Below, piece after piece: positions 9,473 through 17,856 of a stretch of 64,000 nt of DNA. The first letter of the stretch is position 1; every line of letters starts with the position of its first letter. Below the pieces are notes generated by a model that made no database searches, had not been told where the DNA came from, and was given only the letters and a program-made list of their open reading frames with translations. The DNA lies in assembly GCA_015233465.1 (NCBI GenBank), contig JADFXP010000001.1, forward strand, positions 192,721-256,720, given 5' to 3'. A program made the position numbers and the translations under genes. The DNA comes from Candidatus Magnetominusculus dajiuhuensis. Lineage in GTDB: Bacteria > Nitrospirota > Thermodesulfovibrionia > Thermodesulfovibrionales > Magnetobacteriaceae.

Positions 9473-10543
9473 ATGGTATGTTATTATTTCAATATGTTAA
9501 ATATTGCTTCAATTAAAAAACTGCAGATAATCCTTATTTTAATATTGTTAATAAATTCCTGTTCTAGGCAGCCTGAACAAAAGATTTATAAAAAATTTCG
9601 TATCCTGATGGATACAATTATTACAATAACCGTTGTCAGCCCTTCAGAAAAAGAAGCCGAAACCGCAATAAACAACGCATTTTCTGTAATTGAAAGACTT
9701 GATAAATCGCTCAGTTCTTTTTCTCCTGACAGCGATGTATCAAAGATAAACCACTCTGCAGGAATTGATTTCGTTAAGGTATCAACAGATACATATCAAT
9801 TAATTAACGCAGCTATTAAGTCTGCTCAAATCTCTGACGGTGCATTTGATCCAACCATAGGACCTTTAGTTAATCTATGGGATATTGCTGATATTATCAA
9901 ACCTGACGCGCATATTTCCCCTAAATTACCTGCTCTTAACAAAATCAAAGAAAAACTTATGTTTGTAAATTACAAAGATATAATAGTTGATGACCATGAC
10001 ATGTCAATAAAACTAAGAAAAAAAGGTATGGCAATAGACCTTGGCGGAATTGCGAAAGGATACGCAGCAGATAAGGCAGTGGCTGCGCTAAAGGCATCAG
10101 GTATAAAATCAGGGATAGTATCGTGCGCAGGCGACTTAAAGGTATTTGGCAATAAACCTGACAATAGCAATTGGCTGGTTGGAATAAGGGCTCCACGCGG
10201 AAAACTTGATGATTTAATAGCTGTCCTTTCTCTAAAAGATTTGGCAGTATCAACATCTGGGGATTACGAGCGATTTTTTATAATAAACGGCATACGGTAT
10301 CATCATATTCTCGATCCAAAGACAGGGTATCCTGCAAATGGGTTTCAAAGCGTTACATTAGTAAATGAACAAGGTATAATTACAGATGGTTTAGATACTG
10401 CGGTCTTTGTTCTTGGGCCAAAAAAAGGGCTTGAACTTGTTAATAAGATGGGACTAATGGCATATTTTGTTTATTCTGATGGTTCTATATATATAACAGA
10501 CAATCTCAAAAAATTAATCGTTCCAAATGATAAAAAAAACTAA
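9473..10543 (+). CDS. apbE: FAD:protein FMN transferase, ApbE family lipoprotein
   Basis: Up to 356 aa. It covalently attaches FMN from FAD to Thr/Ser of membrane redox proteins such as Rnf/Nqr subunits or extracytoplasmic flavoproteins. A hydrophobic N-terminus ends in LILLINSC, a lipobox, so it is exported and lipid-anchored. Family motifs include MDTIITITV, DLGGIAKGYAADKAV, SGDYERFF and DGLDTAVFVLG. The start is ambiguous: ATG 9473 or ATG 9494, neither with a clear Shine-Dalgarno. It overlaps the next gene by 17 nt, so it forms an operon with the NusG-II and Gx proteins. Confidence 0.9.
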   Translation: MVCYYFNMLNIASIKKLQIILILILLINSCSRQPEQKIYKKFRILMDTIITITVVSPSEKEAETAINNAFSVIERLDKSLSSFSPDSDVSKINHSAGIDFVKVSTDTYQLINAAIKSAQISDGAFDPTIGPLVNLWDIADIIKPDAHISPKLPALNKIKEKLMFVNYKDIIVDDHDMSIKLRKKGMAIDLGGIAKGYAADKAVAALKASGIKSGIVSCAGDLKVFGNKPDNSNWLVGIRAPRGKLDDLIAVLSLKDLAVSTSGDYERFFIINGIRYHHILDPKTGYPANGFQSVTLVNEQGIITDGLDTAVFVLGPKKGLELVNKMGLMAYFVYSDGSIYITDNLKKLIVPNDKKN

Positions 10544-10931
10544 CCTTGATTTCTTAAAATTTGGGCTATTACCACAAATCCGAATAGGTGATTTTTTATT
10601 ATTTATATTACTGCTTATACTTTCAATTGGCGGGATGTTTTATGTCTATGGCGGAGAGACAAATAATGGAAACAGGGTAATCATAGAGGTCAATAATATA
10701 GAGCAATTTAATCTGCCAATAGATGTAGACAAGGTGATAGATCTGAGACATCTATTAGTAGAGATAAAGGATAAAAAGGTACGGGTCAAAGATGCAGACT
10801 GTCAAAACAAATTATGTGTAAAACAAGGATGGATAGATAGGGGATCAATTATTTGTCTCCCAAATAGAGTTGTAATAATAATCAAAAATATCAAAAATAA
10901 CCATGCGGTAATAGATGCAATCTCAGGATAA
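10527..10931 (+). CDS. NusG domain II-containing membrane-anchored protein
   Basis: 134 aa. One transmembrane segment (about 22-42) is followed by a NusG-II type beta domain. Its conserved cysteines are C92 and C97 (CQNKLC), KQGWI, and C110 in IICLPN. The domain is extracytoplasmic by topology. In the established arrangement this family sits beside ApbE and Gx transporter genes, as here, where it overlaps both neighbours. From memory, the Listeria extracellular electron transfer protein EetA is of this family; that link is inference for this organism. Confidence 0.85.
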   Translation: MIKKTNLDFLKFGLLPQIRIGDFLLFILLLILSIGGMFYVYGGETNNGNRVIIEVNNIEQFNLPIDVDKVIDLRHLLVEIKDKKVRVKDADCQNKLCVKQGWIDRGSIICLPNRVVIIIKNIKNNHAVIDAISG

Positions 10932-11418
10932 ATATAGAATAGCAGTATTAGCTGCATACGCAATAGCCCTTCACGGTGTTGAACGGTTTATCCCTATGCC
11001 TATTCCGTGGTTAAGGTTTGGATTTGCAAATATAATTGCCCTAACAACACTAATTCTCTTTGGATTTAAGGCAGCAATGTTTGTGACAATTATAAGGATT
11101 GTAATTGGGTCTATGATTATAGGGACTTTTTTAGGTCCTGCATTTATAATGAGTTTGACTGCTGGCATTAGTGCGACACTATTTATGGGGCTTTTTTATA
11201 CATTATTTGGACGGTTGTTTAGTCCTATAGGGATAAGTTTGATAGGGGCTTTATTTCATAATCTTGCGCAGCTTGGGACAGCGTATTTTTTATTTATCCA
11301 TAATCTTAATGCAATGCTGATGATTGCTCCACTGATTATCTTGATAGGTATATTTAGCGGGGCGTTAAATGGGGCTGCAACTGCATTAATAATTCAAAAA
11401 ATACGAGAGAATCCATAA
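10915..11418 (+). CDS. Gx transporter family integral membrane protein
   Basis: 167 aa with about five hydrophobic helices. The N-terminus (ALHGVERFIPMPIPWLRFG) and the FANIIALTTLILFG segment match the Gx transporter family, often labelled heptaprenyl diphosphate synthase component I because of its neighbours in Firmicutes. It overlaps the NusG-II gene by 17 nt and ends the apbE operon. The fold is related to S-components of ECF transporters; the substrate is unknown. EetB-like function is possible by context. Confidence 0.82.
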   Translation: MQSQDKYRIAVLAAYAIALHGVERFIPMPIPWLRFGFANIIALTTLILFGFKAAMFVTIIRIVIGSMIIGTFLGPAFIMSLTAGISATLFMGLFYTLFGRLFSPIGISLIGALFHNLAQLGTAYFLFIHNLNAMLMIAPLIILIGIFSGALNGAATALIIQKIRENP

Positions 11419-11539
11419 TTAATACAGACGAATTATCCTAATAAACTACCTTATAATTAATTGCAGTCATAAAAATAACTCCGTATAATTTTTAAATTCA
11501 AGTTTTGAAAAGGGGTGTCATTTCAAGTTGAGCTGATAA

Positions 11540-11629
11540 AAATATATATTCATTGAAATTTAGGGGCAGCCCTGTTTAACGTTTAGTCTGCATGTAACTT
11601 ATCCTTACGAAATACGGTTTTAAATTGAA
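11540..11629. repeat. Duplicated intergenic block, short copy (matches 59203-59341 inverted)
   Basis: About 90 bp whose reverse complement aligns along its length with 59203-59341. Shared landmarks, in the 59-kb orientation, are TTTAAAACCGTATTTCGTA, then GTTACATG, CTAAACGT, AAACAGGGC and TCAATGAATATATA-type sequence. This copy lacks the two hairpin modules present in the 59-kb copy. It lies in the 390 bp gap between the Gx gene and pgi and directly abuts MITE copy 2. I see no coding potential in the gap. Confidence 0.55.
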
Positions 11630-11635
11630 TCAACG

Positions 11636-11742
11636 AGACCTCTGCACAACTACTTTTATTCCCGTTTCTTGAGAGGGGGGAATCATTTGAAGCGCTAGAT
11701 ATTTTTAATAAACAACTTCTTTCTTAGGTTATGCAGAGGTCT
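11636..11742. mobile_element. MITE-like element, copy 2 (CCTCTGCA-type terminal inverted repeats)
   Basis: About 105 bp with inverted ends GACCTCTGCACAAC (left, 11637) and GTTATGCAGAGGTC (right, to 11741). The left end matches the right end of copy 1 and vice versa, so the two copies are in opposite orientation. The interior is non-coding. The right end lies just upstream of pgi and may contribute to its promoter region; a TATAAT follows at 11764-11769. Confidence 0.55.
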
Positions 11743-11808
11743 TTTTATTGTATTCAAATATTGTATAATGTTATACTTTATAAATTTCAATTAATGGAGG
11801 ATTTTAAG

Positions 11809-13395
11809 ATGAATAATTCTGAGTTATGGTCTCGTTATCAAAAATATTTTTATAATAATTCTGATTTGGGTTTAATGATAGATATCAGCCGTATGAATTT
11901 TGATGACAGTTTTTTTAACGGCATCAAAGACAATATGGATAAGGCATTTAAGGATATGGAAAGCCTTGAGAGCGGTGTAATTGCTAACAAGGATGAAAAT
12001 CGCATGGTTGGTCATTACTGGCTTCGTAACGCAGCCCTTGCCCCAAATCAACAGTTAAAAGACGAGATAAACTCAACCTTTAATGCTATAAAGAAATTCT
12101 CAGGCGAAATACATAACGGCAAAATCCTTTCTCAAGGTAACATTCCATTTAAAAATATCCTCGTAATTGGAATTGGAGGTTCTGCCCTAGGCCCTCAGTT
12201 TATTGCAAATGCCCTTGGACAGCCTAACAATAAAATGAAACCGTATTTTTTTGACAATACTGATCCTGACGGAATGGATTATGTACTTGGAGAGATTGGG
12301 GATAAACTTAATGTTACTCTATCGCTTGTAATATCAAAGAGCGGAGGCACTATTGAGACAAGAAATGGAATGCTTGAGGCAAAGGCAGCCTATGAGAAAC
12401 TTGGGCTGAATTTTTCTAAACATGCGGTTGCTGTCACTGGCGCTGGAAGTAAACTATACCAAACTGCAAAAAATGATGGATGGATAACAATACTTCCAAT
12501 GTGGGACTGGGTTGGGGGAAGGACATCTGTAACTTCTGCTGTAGGACTACTCCCTGCTGCCCTTCAAGGCATAGATATTGATGACCTCTGTAAAGGAGCA
12601 AGCGCATGTGACGCTGCCACGCGCTCAAAGACAATAATGCAAAATCCAGCTGCAATACTTGCCCTTATGTGGTATTATGCAACTAACAAACGCGGTTCAA
12701 AAGATATGGTTATTCTTCCTTATAAAGACAGGCTTTCACTATTTACAAAATACCTCCAGCAATTAATCATGGAGTCACTGGGTAAGGAAAAAGACGTTGA
12801 TGGTAATATTGTAAATCAAGGCATAACAGTTTACGGCAATAAAGGCACAACAGACCAGCACGCATATATTCAGCAGTTAAGAGACGGAGTGAATAATTTC
12901 TTTGTTACATTTATTGAGGTCTTAACTGATAGAAAAGATAAATCAATGGATGTAGATAGCGGAGTTACAACAGGGGATTATCTAAGCGCATTTTTTCTTG
13001 GGACTCAGAAGGCTCTATATGGAAACGGAAGGCAGTCTATGACTCTAACGGTAAAAGAGATAAGCCCTTTTACAATAGGCGTACTGATAGCATTATACGA
13101 AAGGGCAACTGGGTTTTATGCAACCTTGATCAATATAAATGCCTACCATCAGCCAGGAGTTGAGGCAGGGAAAAAGGCTGCTGGAACGGTTATAACGCTT
13201 CAAAATAAGGCACTTGTTTATCTTAAAGCAAATGCTGGACGGCCATTTAATGCCCTTGAAATTGCTAAGGCTATAGAGGAAACAGATGAGGTTGAGACTA
13301 TATATAAGATTCTAATGCATATTGGAACTAATCCTGATAGAGGGATAAAGATAACATGCGGTAAGACCCCTGCTGAAACGAAGTTTTCAGCTTAA
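11809..13395 (+). CDS. pgi: Glucose-6-phosphate isomerase
   Basis: 528 aa. It interconverts glucose-6-phosphate and fructose-6-phosphate in glycolysis/gluconeogenesis. Motifs are [12 protein letters not shown] (sugar phosphate binding), [14 protein letters not shown], the catalytic Glu E322 (MESLGKE), H351 (TTDQHAY) and K455 (QPGVEAGKK). The frame is open further upstream, but the start at 11809 is chosen because GGAGG lies 8 nt before it and because the extra N-terminal codons run back into the MITE end. A double-hairpin repeat starts right after the stop. Confidence 0.96.
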   Translation: MNNSELWSRYQKYFYNNSDLGLMIDISRMNFDDSFFNGIKDNMDKAFKDMESLESGVIANKDENRMVGHYWLRNAALAPNQQLKDEINSTFNAIKKFSGEIHNGKILSQGNIPFKNILVIGIGGSALGPQFIANALGQPNNKMKPYFFDNTDPDGMDYVLGEIGDKLNVTLSLVISKSGGTIETRNGMLEAKAAYEKLGLNFSKHAVAVTGAGSKLYQTAKNDGWITILPMWDWVGGRTSVTSAVGLLPAALQGIDIDDLCKGASACDAATRSKTIMQNPAAILALMWYYATNKRGSKDMVILPYKDRLSLFTKYLQQLIMESLGKEKDVDGNIVNQGITVYGNKGTTDQHAYIQQLRDGVNNFFVTFIEVLTDRKDKSMDVDSGVTTGDYLSAFFLGTQKALYGNGRQSMTLTVKEISPFTIGVLIALYERATGFYATLININAYHQPGVEAGKKAAGTVITLQNKALVYLKANAGRPFNALEIAKAIEETDEVETIYKILMHIGTNPDRGIKITCGKTPAETKFSA

Positions 13396-13399
13396 AATC

Positions 13400-13480
13400 T
13401 TAAGGGGCTCAGCCCCTTAACAACCCCCAAGGGCTCTGCCCTTGACCCGCAAAGGGACTAGTCCCTTTGAACCCATTATT
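13400..13480. repeat. Double-hairpin repeat, copy at 13.4 kb
   Basis: Three successive hairpin modules: TTAAGGGGC-TCA-GCCCCTTAA, AAGGGC-TCT-GCCCTT and AAAGGGAC-TA-GTCCCTTT, then the family tail GAACCCATTATT. It begins 5 nt after the pgi stop, so it may also act at the 3' end of that mRNA. The same family recurs about a dozen times in this window in both orientations. Confidence 0.8.
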
Positions 13481-13505
13481 AAAACATATATATTTATAGT
13501 TCTTT

Positions 13506-13523
13506 TTAAGTTGTGCAGAAGTC
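13506..13523. repeat. Solitary end of the CCTCTGCA-type MITE
   Basis: TTTAAGTTGTGCAGAAGTC at about 13506-13523 matches the right end of MITE copy 1 (one substitution in the core). No partner end is visible nearby, so it is probably a decayed copy. Confidence 0.4.
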
Positions 13524-13551
13524 TTTAGTAGTATACGATTGACTCAATTTA

Positions 13552-13580
13552 TTGAAAATTGGTAAACTGGAAAATTATAC
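13552..13580 (+). promoter_or_regulatory. Candidate promoter of the orphan antitoxin gene
   Basis: TTGAAA at 13552-13557 and TTATAC at 13575-13580 are spaced 17 bases apart. A start site near 13587 would leave a leader of about 20 nt before the ATG at 13608. Confidence 0.4.
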
Positions 13581-13607
13581 AATTGAAAATGAAAAAATGT
13601 TAAAAAT

Positions 13608-13805
13608 ATGATGGCAAAAGAAATATTAGAGCAAGCCCTCAAACTAAAACCAAAAGAAAAGTTTGAGGTTGTGAATTATATATTAAAGAGCCTTGATAAC
13701 CTTGATCATAACATTGGTGAGATTTGGGCAGAGGAGGCTGAAAAAAGGCTTATAGCTAACAGAAATGGAAGGCTTAATGGAATATCTATGGAGAAAATTC
13801 TTTAG
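13608..13805 (+). CDS. Orphan addiction-module component (TIGR02574-type antitoxin)
   Basis: 65 aa (63-64 aa if the second ATG, 13611, is used). The sequence follows the short addiction-module family: an N-terminal LEQALKLKPKEKFEVV helix, then the diagnostic WAEEAEKRL and RNGRLNGI segments near the C-terminus. Members normally precede a RelE/ParE-like toxin gene. Here the next 125 bp are a hairpin repeat and then ileS, so the toxin is missing. It may be a relic or an anti-addiction solo antitoxin. Confidence 0.75.
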   Translation: MMAKEILEQALKLKPKEKFEVVNYILKSLDNLDHNIGEIWAEEAEKRLIANRNGRLNGISMEKIL

Positions 13806-13811
13806 CTTTTA

Positions 13812-13900
13812 TTAATGGGTTCAAAGGGAGGGTCTCAGACCCGTTTCAAAAATCCCTTTGCGGGAGTTTGAGGGCAGAGCCCTCATTCTTTGAAAGAGTT
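13812..13900. repeat. Double-hairpin repeat, copy at 13.8 kb (extended form)
   Basis: Inverted orientation relative to 13.4 kb: GGGTTCAAAGGG, the module GGGTCTCAGACCC at 13830-13842, the linker TCCCTTTGCGGGAG, then GAGGGC-AGA-GCCCTC and an extended tail CATTCTTTGAAAGAG. The same extended tail is present upstream of purN. The copy lies between the orphan antitoxin and ileS. Confidence 0.8.
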
Positions 13901-13929
13901 TTAACCATAAAGGAGTAGTTTAATAAACC

Positions 13930-16698
13930 ATGACAAATGATTCTAAAGATTATAAAGATACGCTAAATCTCCCGCAGACTGCATTTCCAATGAAGGCTAA
14001 TCTTACAAATAAAGAGCCTGAGATTCTGTCAAAGTGGGAGGAGAAAAAGGTCTATCAAACGTTAATGGAACAAGGAGTTGGCAAAGAGACCTATATACTT
14101 CACGACGGACCTCCATATGCAAATGGGAATATTCACATAGGCCATGCCTTAAATAAAATCCTCAAAGATATTATTGTAAAATACCAGCGTCTAAAGGGGA
14201 AGCACGCCCCATATGTTCCGGGATGGGACTGCCATGGGCTTCCGATAGAACTGCAGGTAGATAAAAAACTTGGCAGTAAAAAGGCCGAAGCATCTATCAC
14301 AGAGATACGCAGACTCTGCCGTGAATATGCCTTAAAATATATTGATATACAAAGAGATGAGTTTATAAGGCTTGGGATATTGGGAGATTGGCAGGATCCT
14401 TATATTACTATGAAATATGAATACGAGGCTGCGATTATCAGGGAATTCTATAAGTTCTATGAGACTGGCGGAATCTATAAGGGCAAAAAACCTGTACATT
14501 GGTGTTCATCCTGCGTAACTGCCCTAGCGGAGGCAGAGGTAGAATATAATGATAAGGTGTCACCTTCTGTATTTGTAAAATTTAAGGTCAGTGACGATTC
14601 AGTTAATAATATATACAGTGAGGCAAAGGACTTAGGGTTATATATAGTAATCTGGACAACAACACCTTGGACTCTTCCAGCAAACTTAGCCCTTGCAGTA
14701 AATCCTAATATTGAGTACGGGATTTTAAAAGGTGATAGTTATAATGTTGTGGCAGTTGATCTAATAGAAAGACTCAAAAGTGATATTGGAATAGAAGGCG
14801 AACTTGTAAGCCGAATCAAAGGACAAGACTTAATAGGAACAATAACAACTCATCCATTTATAGACCGCCAATCTCAAGTTGTAGCAGGAGATTTTGTATC
14901 TGTTGAAGATGGTACAGGGATTGTTCATATAGCCCCTGGGCATGGCGAAGACGATTACATTGTCGGGCTAAAAAATGGTTTAGACATCTATGCCCCAGTA
15001 GATGAGCATGGCAAGTTTACCTTAGATTTTGGAGAACTAAAAGGAAAATTTGTGTTTTCTGCTAATAAGGAAATTATTGAAATACTAAAACAAAAAAATG
15101 CCTTGATAAAACATATAGATATTACTCATTCCTATCCGCATTGCTGGCGCTGTAAAAGGCCTGTTATATTTAGGGCTACAGAACAGTGGTTTATATCAAT
15201 GAAGATTAATAATTTAAAAGAAAACAGCCTAAAAGAGATAGAAAAGGTAAACTGGGTGCCGTCATGGGGTAAAGATAGAATACTTTCAATGATGAAAAAC
15301 CGCCCTGATTGGTGTATATCAAGACAGCGTTCATGGGGCGTGCCTATCGCAATGTTTACCTGTCAGTCCTGCGGTAAGATCGTTGAAGATAAAAATGTCT
15401 TTGACAGGATAATTGGATTATTTAAAGAAAAAAGCGCAGACATCTGGTTTGAGCTAACCTCTGCTGAACTTCTGCCGCAGGGATACATTTGTTCTTGCGG
15501 AAAGGGAGATTTCAAAAAAGAGACGGATATACTTGATGTATGGTTTGACTCAGGGGTCAGTCATGGCGCAGTGCTTGATGATGATACACGGCTTTCATTC
15601 CCAGCAGATATGTATCTTGAAGGAAGCGATCAGCACAGAGGATGGTTTCAGAGTTCACTTCTGACCTCTACTGCCACAAAGGGATGCGCCCCATTTAAGA
15701 CCGTCTTGACTCACGGCTTTACAGTAGACGGCAAGGGCAAAAAGATGTCTAAATCCATTGGAAACACTATTGCCCCTCAAGATATTATCAAGAAAAATGG
15801 CGCTGATATCTTAAGATTATGGACTGCTGCAGAGGATTATAGAAATGACATACGCATATCAGAAGAGATAATCCAAAGACTGACAGAGGCATACAGGAAG
15901 ATACGAAACACATGCAGATTTTTACTTGGAAATATAGGTGATTTTGACGGTGGAGATTATAAAGCAGACCTGCTTGAGATAGATAGATTTGCAATGTCAA
16001 GGCTTAGCGGACTGATTAAACATGTTGATATTGCATATGAAAATTATGATTTTCATGAGGTATTTCACAGGATATATAATTTCTGCATAGTAGATCTGAG
16101 TTCATTTTATTTGGATATCTTAAAGGACAGAATTTATACGTTTGGCAAAAATAGTAAGGATCGCAAAGCTGCGCAATGGACGATGAATGAAATATTAAAT
16201 GCCTTAACTGTATTAATGTCTCCAATTCTTTCGTTTACTGCTGAAGAGGTATATGGGTATATTAATAAAGATGAAAGTGTCTTTCAAACCAGTTTCCCAC
16301 ATGTGGATACCAGCTTTATAGATGAGGAACTTGATACAAGGTGGTTAGAGCTTAAAAAGATAAGGGATGTTGTCAATAAGGCGTTAGAGCTAAAACGCGC
16401 TGAAAAGGTTATTGGCAATTCACTTGAGGCAAAGGTTACAATATTTGCAGAAGAACCGCATTTTTCATTATTAAAAAAATATGAAGGATTTCTGCCGACT
16501 TTATTCATAGTTTCAGAAGTTTTATTTTCAATAGAAAGTCAAGAATATGAAAGTGATGATCTCTTGGGATTAAAGGTAGGCATAACAAGGGCAGAAGGCG
16601 GAAAGTGTTTAAGATGTTGGAACGTCAGCACAACAGTTGGAACGTTTATGGATTATCCTGATTTATGTAATAGATGCCATGATGTGATGACAAGTTAA
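13930..16698 (+). CDS. ileS: Isoleucyl-tRNA synthetase
   Basis: 922 aa class I aminoacyl-tRNA synthetase that charges tRNA-Ile. The HIGH motif is GNIHIGH (about residues 65-71) and KMSKS is at about 604-610 (GKKMSKSIGNT). The CP1 editing domain carries WTTTPWTLPANLA. A C-terminal zinc-binding region is present (CLRCWN ... CNRCHD), as in the bacterial zinc-containing form. AAAGGAG lies about 14 nt before the ATG, longer than usual. lspA follows after 1 nt, the classical ileS-lspA order. Confidence 0.97.
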   Translation: MTNDSKDYKDTLNLPQTAFPMKANLTNKEPEILSKWEEKKVYQTLMEQGVGKETYILHDGPPYANGNIHIGHALNKILKDIIVKYQRLKGKHAPYVPGWDCHGLPIELQVDKKLGSKKAEASITEIRRLCREYALKYIDIQRDEFIRLGILGDWQDPYITMKYEYEAAIIREFYKFYETGGIYKGKKPVHWCSSCVTALAEAEVEYNDKVSPSVFVKFKVSDDSVNNIYSEAKDLGLYIVIWTTTPWTLPANLALAVNPNIEYGILKGDSYNVVAVDLIERLKSDIGIEGELVSRIKGQDLIGTITTHPFIDRQSQVVAGDFVSVEDGTGIVHIAPGHGEDDYIVGLKNGLDIYAPVDEHGKFTLDFGELKGKFVFSANKEIIEILKQKNALIKHIDITHSYPHCWRCKRPVIFRATEQWFISMKINNLKENSLKEIEKVNWVPSWGKDRILSMMKNRPDWCISRQRSWGVPIAMFTCQSCGKIVEDKNVFDRIIGLFKEKSADIWFELTSAELLPQGYICSCGKGDFKKETDILDVWFDSGVSHGAVLDDDTRLSFPADMYLEGSDQHRGWFQSSLLTSTATKGCAPFKTVLTHGFTVDGKGKKMSKSIGNTIAPQDIIKKNGADILRLWTAAEDYRNDIRISEEIIQRLTEAYRKIRNTCRFLLGNIGDFDGGDYKADLLEIDRFAMSRLSGLIKHVDIAYENYDFHEVFHRIYNFCIVDLSSFYLDILKDRIYTFGKNSKDRKAAQWTMNEILNALTVLMSPILSFTAEEVYGYINKDESVFQTSFPHVDTSFIDEELDTRWLELKKIRDVVNKALELKRAEKVIGNSLEAKVTIFAEEPHFSLLKKYEGFLPTLFIVSEVLFSIESQEYESDDLLGLKVGITRAEGGKCLRCWNVSTTVGTFMDYPDLCNRCHDVMTS

Positions 16699-16699
16699 A

Positions 16700-17164
16700 A
16701 TGTTTAGAAAAAGAATCATCTTAATCTTCGCTGTTTTAATTATTGCAGCTCTTGATCAAGCGACAAAGTCTCTTATAGTAACTAATATTCCTTTAAATGA
16801 TTCTATTGAGATAACGTCGTTTTTTAATATAGTAAATATCCAAAATGTTGGAGCTGCATTTGGGTCTTTAAAGGGACTTGGCAATCCTATATTTATAGTT
16901 CTTTCAATAATAGTTATAATCTTTTTAACCATATTAATCTTCAAGGAAAAACAAGGGATGCTGCTGTCATTATCATATTGTCTACTAATAGGCGGGGCAG
17001 TGGGAAATCTGATTGATAGATTAACAAGGGGATCTGTTGTAGATTTCCTAGATTTTCATGTATATGGGCATCACTGGGCATCATTTAATGTTGCAGATTC
17101 AGCCCTTTCGGTTGGGATGGTTTTGGTGATTTTAATACAGTTAAAGGGCTTAAAACAAAAATAA
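16700..17164 (+). CDS. lspA: Lipoprotein signal peptidase II
   Basis: 154 aa inner-membrane aspartyl peptidase that cleaves prolipoprotein signal peptides. Four transmembrane segments are visible. The catalytic pair is D115 (GSVVDFLDFH) and D133 (FNVADSA), with the accompanying GNLIDR motif (N103, R107). It starts 1 nt after the ileS stop, so it is translationally coupled. Its substrates here would include the ApbE and TPR lipoproteins in the window. Confidence 0.96.
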   Translation: MFRKRIILIFAVLIIAALDQATKSLIVTNIPLNDSIEITSFFNIVNIQNVGAAFGSLKGLGNPIFIVLSIIVIIFLTILIFKEKQGMLLSLSYCLLIGGAVGNLIDRLTRGSVVDFLDFHVYGHHWASFNVADSALSVGMVLVILIQLKGLKQK

Positions 17165-17490
17165 GTCAACAATTACCTTCATTTTAAAGTTCTAAAATCA
17201 TTATTGTCAATTAGAATAGATTATAAGATAGATTATAATCTATCCCCCTACTCATTTTTTAAATAATTAGTTTAAAGGCTGGGTCTCTGTACAGTTTTAA
17301 AAATCCCTTTGCGAGTGCCAGTAGATAAAATGGGCAATAACACACTCATTGATTTCCTCTAATCTCCATCAAGGGAGATAGGGCTGTCCTCAATGGAGGA
17401 ATCATTGACGACAGCCCTTGAAGGAGTCTCAGACCATTTGTGAGGTCTTAGACCTTTTGAGGAGAAGACACACTTTACTTACTCAACCCT
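17165..17490. other. Gene-free gap with degenerate hairpin-repeat mosaic
   Basis: No convincing gene. From about 17276 the sequence is a decayed mosaic of the double-hairpin family (CTGGGTCTC, AAAAATCCCTTTGCGAG, then GGGCTGTCC ... GACAGCCC as an inverted pair, and AAGGAGTCTCAGACC). The plus-strand open frame at 17418-17642 runs through the repeat and then antisense to the Cys-rich gene, and lacks a Shine-Dalgarno. I treat it as spurious. Confidence 0.5.
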
Positions 17491-17709
17491 TTAACAGGCG
17501 CAATGAATATGTTTTTCACCGCATATCCCGCACTTTGTATGATATAAATATCCTCTATACTGAGAACAACGATTATTTTTACAACTACGTTCAATTGCTC
17601 CATCCATTTCAGCACCGCATACCTTGCAATATCTGCCTTTAGCGATATTTTTAATCGTTACACGACTAACATTAATATTCCGATTTTGTATATATGATCC
17701 TGCCAGCAT
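17491..17709 (-). CDS. Small cysteine-rich protein, possible zinc-binding microprotein
   Basis: 72 aa from the ATG at 17709, which has AGGAG about 10 nt upstream. A longer frame to 17790 runs through the structured leader and is unlikely. The C-terminal 45 residues carry nine cysteines: CKVC, CKNNRC, KCGIC and HCAC, plus several His. This is consistent with two zinc ribbons or knuckles. I do not recognise the family. Upstream are a perfect consensus promoter with an embedded palindrome and a roughly 140 nt structured leader, suggesting controlled expression. It could instead be a fortuitous frame inside a non-coding RNA locus. Confidence 0.5.
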   Translation of the reverse strand: MLAGSYIQNRNINVSRVTIKNIAKGRYCKVCGAEMDGAIERSCKNNRCSQYRGYLYHTKCGICGEKHIHCAC

Positions 17710-17850
17710 TCTATAAACTCCTGATTTATAACATAAATATAATTTATAAGGGGCTTCCCACCCCTTAGGCGGTGTACCGCTACCTGTCAATTTACCCTGA
17801 CAGAAGGTTAAATTTTTCTAAACTGCCTCCAATTGAGGTCTTATTGTTTA
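17710..17850 (-). ncRNA. Structured 5' leader RNA of the Cys-rich gene
   Basis: The predicted transcript from about 17850 can fold several hairpins before the ATG: CCTC-AATT-GGAGG, CTGTCA-N8-TGACAG, GCGGT-AC-ACCGC, AAGGGG-N7-CCCCTT (17752-17765 region) and an AT-rich TTATAA stem just before the Shine-Dalgarno. The density of stems is far above the AT-rich background. The GGTGGGAAGCCCC segment followed by a hairpin and AGGAG is reminiscent of IS200/IS605 right ends and TnpB-associated guide RNA scaffolds, but this is visual similarity only. It could be a riboregulator, a relic transposon end, or both. Confidence 0.4.
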
Positions 17851-17856
17851 TGGATT

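Noticed and set aside
11731..11808. N-terminal extension of pgi
   Set aside because: The extra 26 codons run into the MITE end and contain the true Shine-Dalgarno GGAGG; pgi homology begins at 11809.
17418..17642. Plus-strand open frame of 74 codons
   Set aside because: Starts in decayed repeat sequence, lacks a Shine-Dalgarno and runs antisense to the better supported Cys-rich gene.
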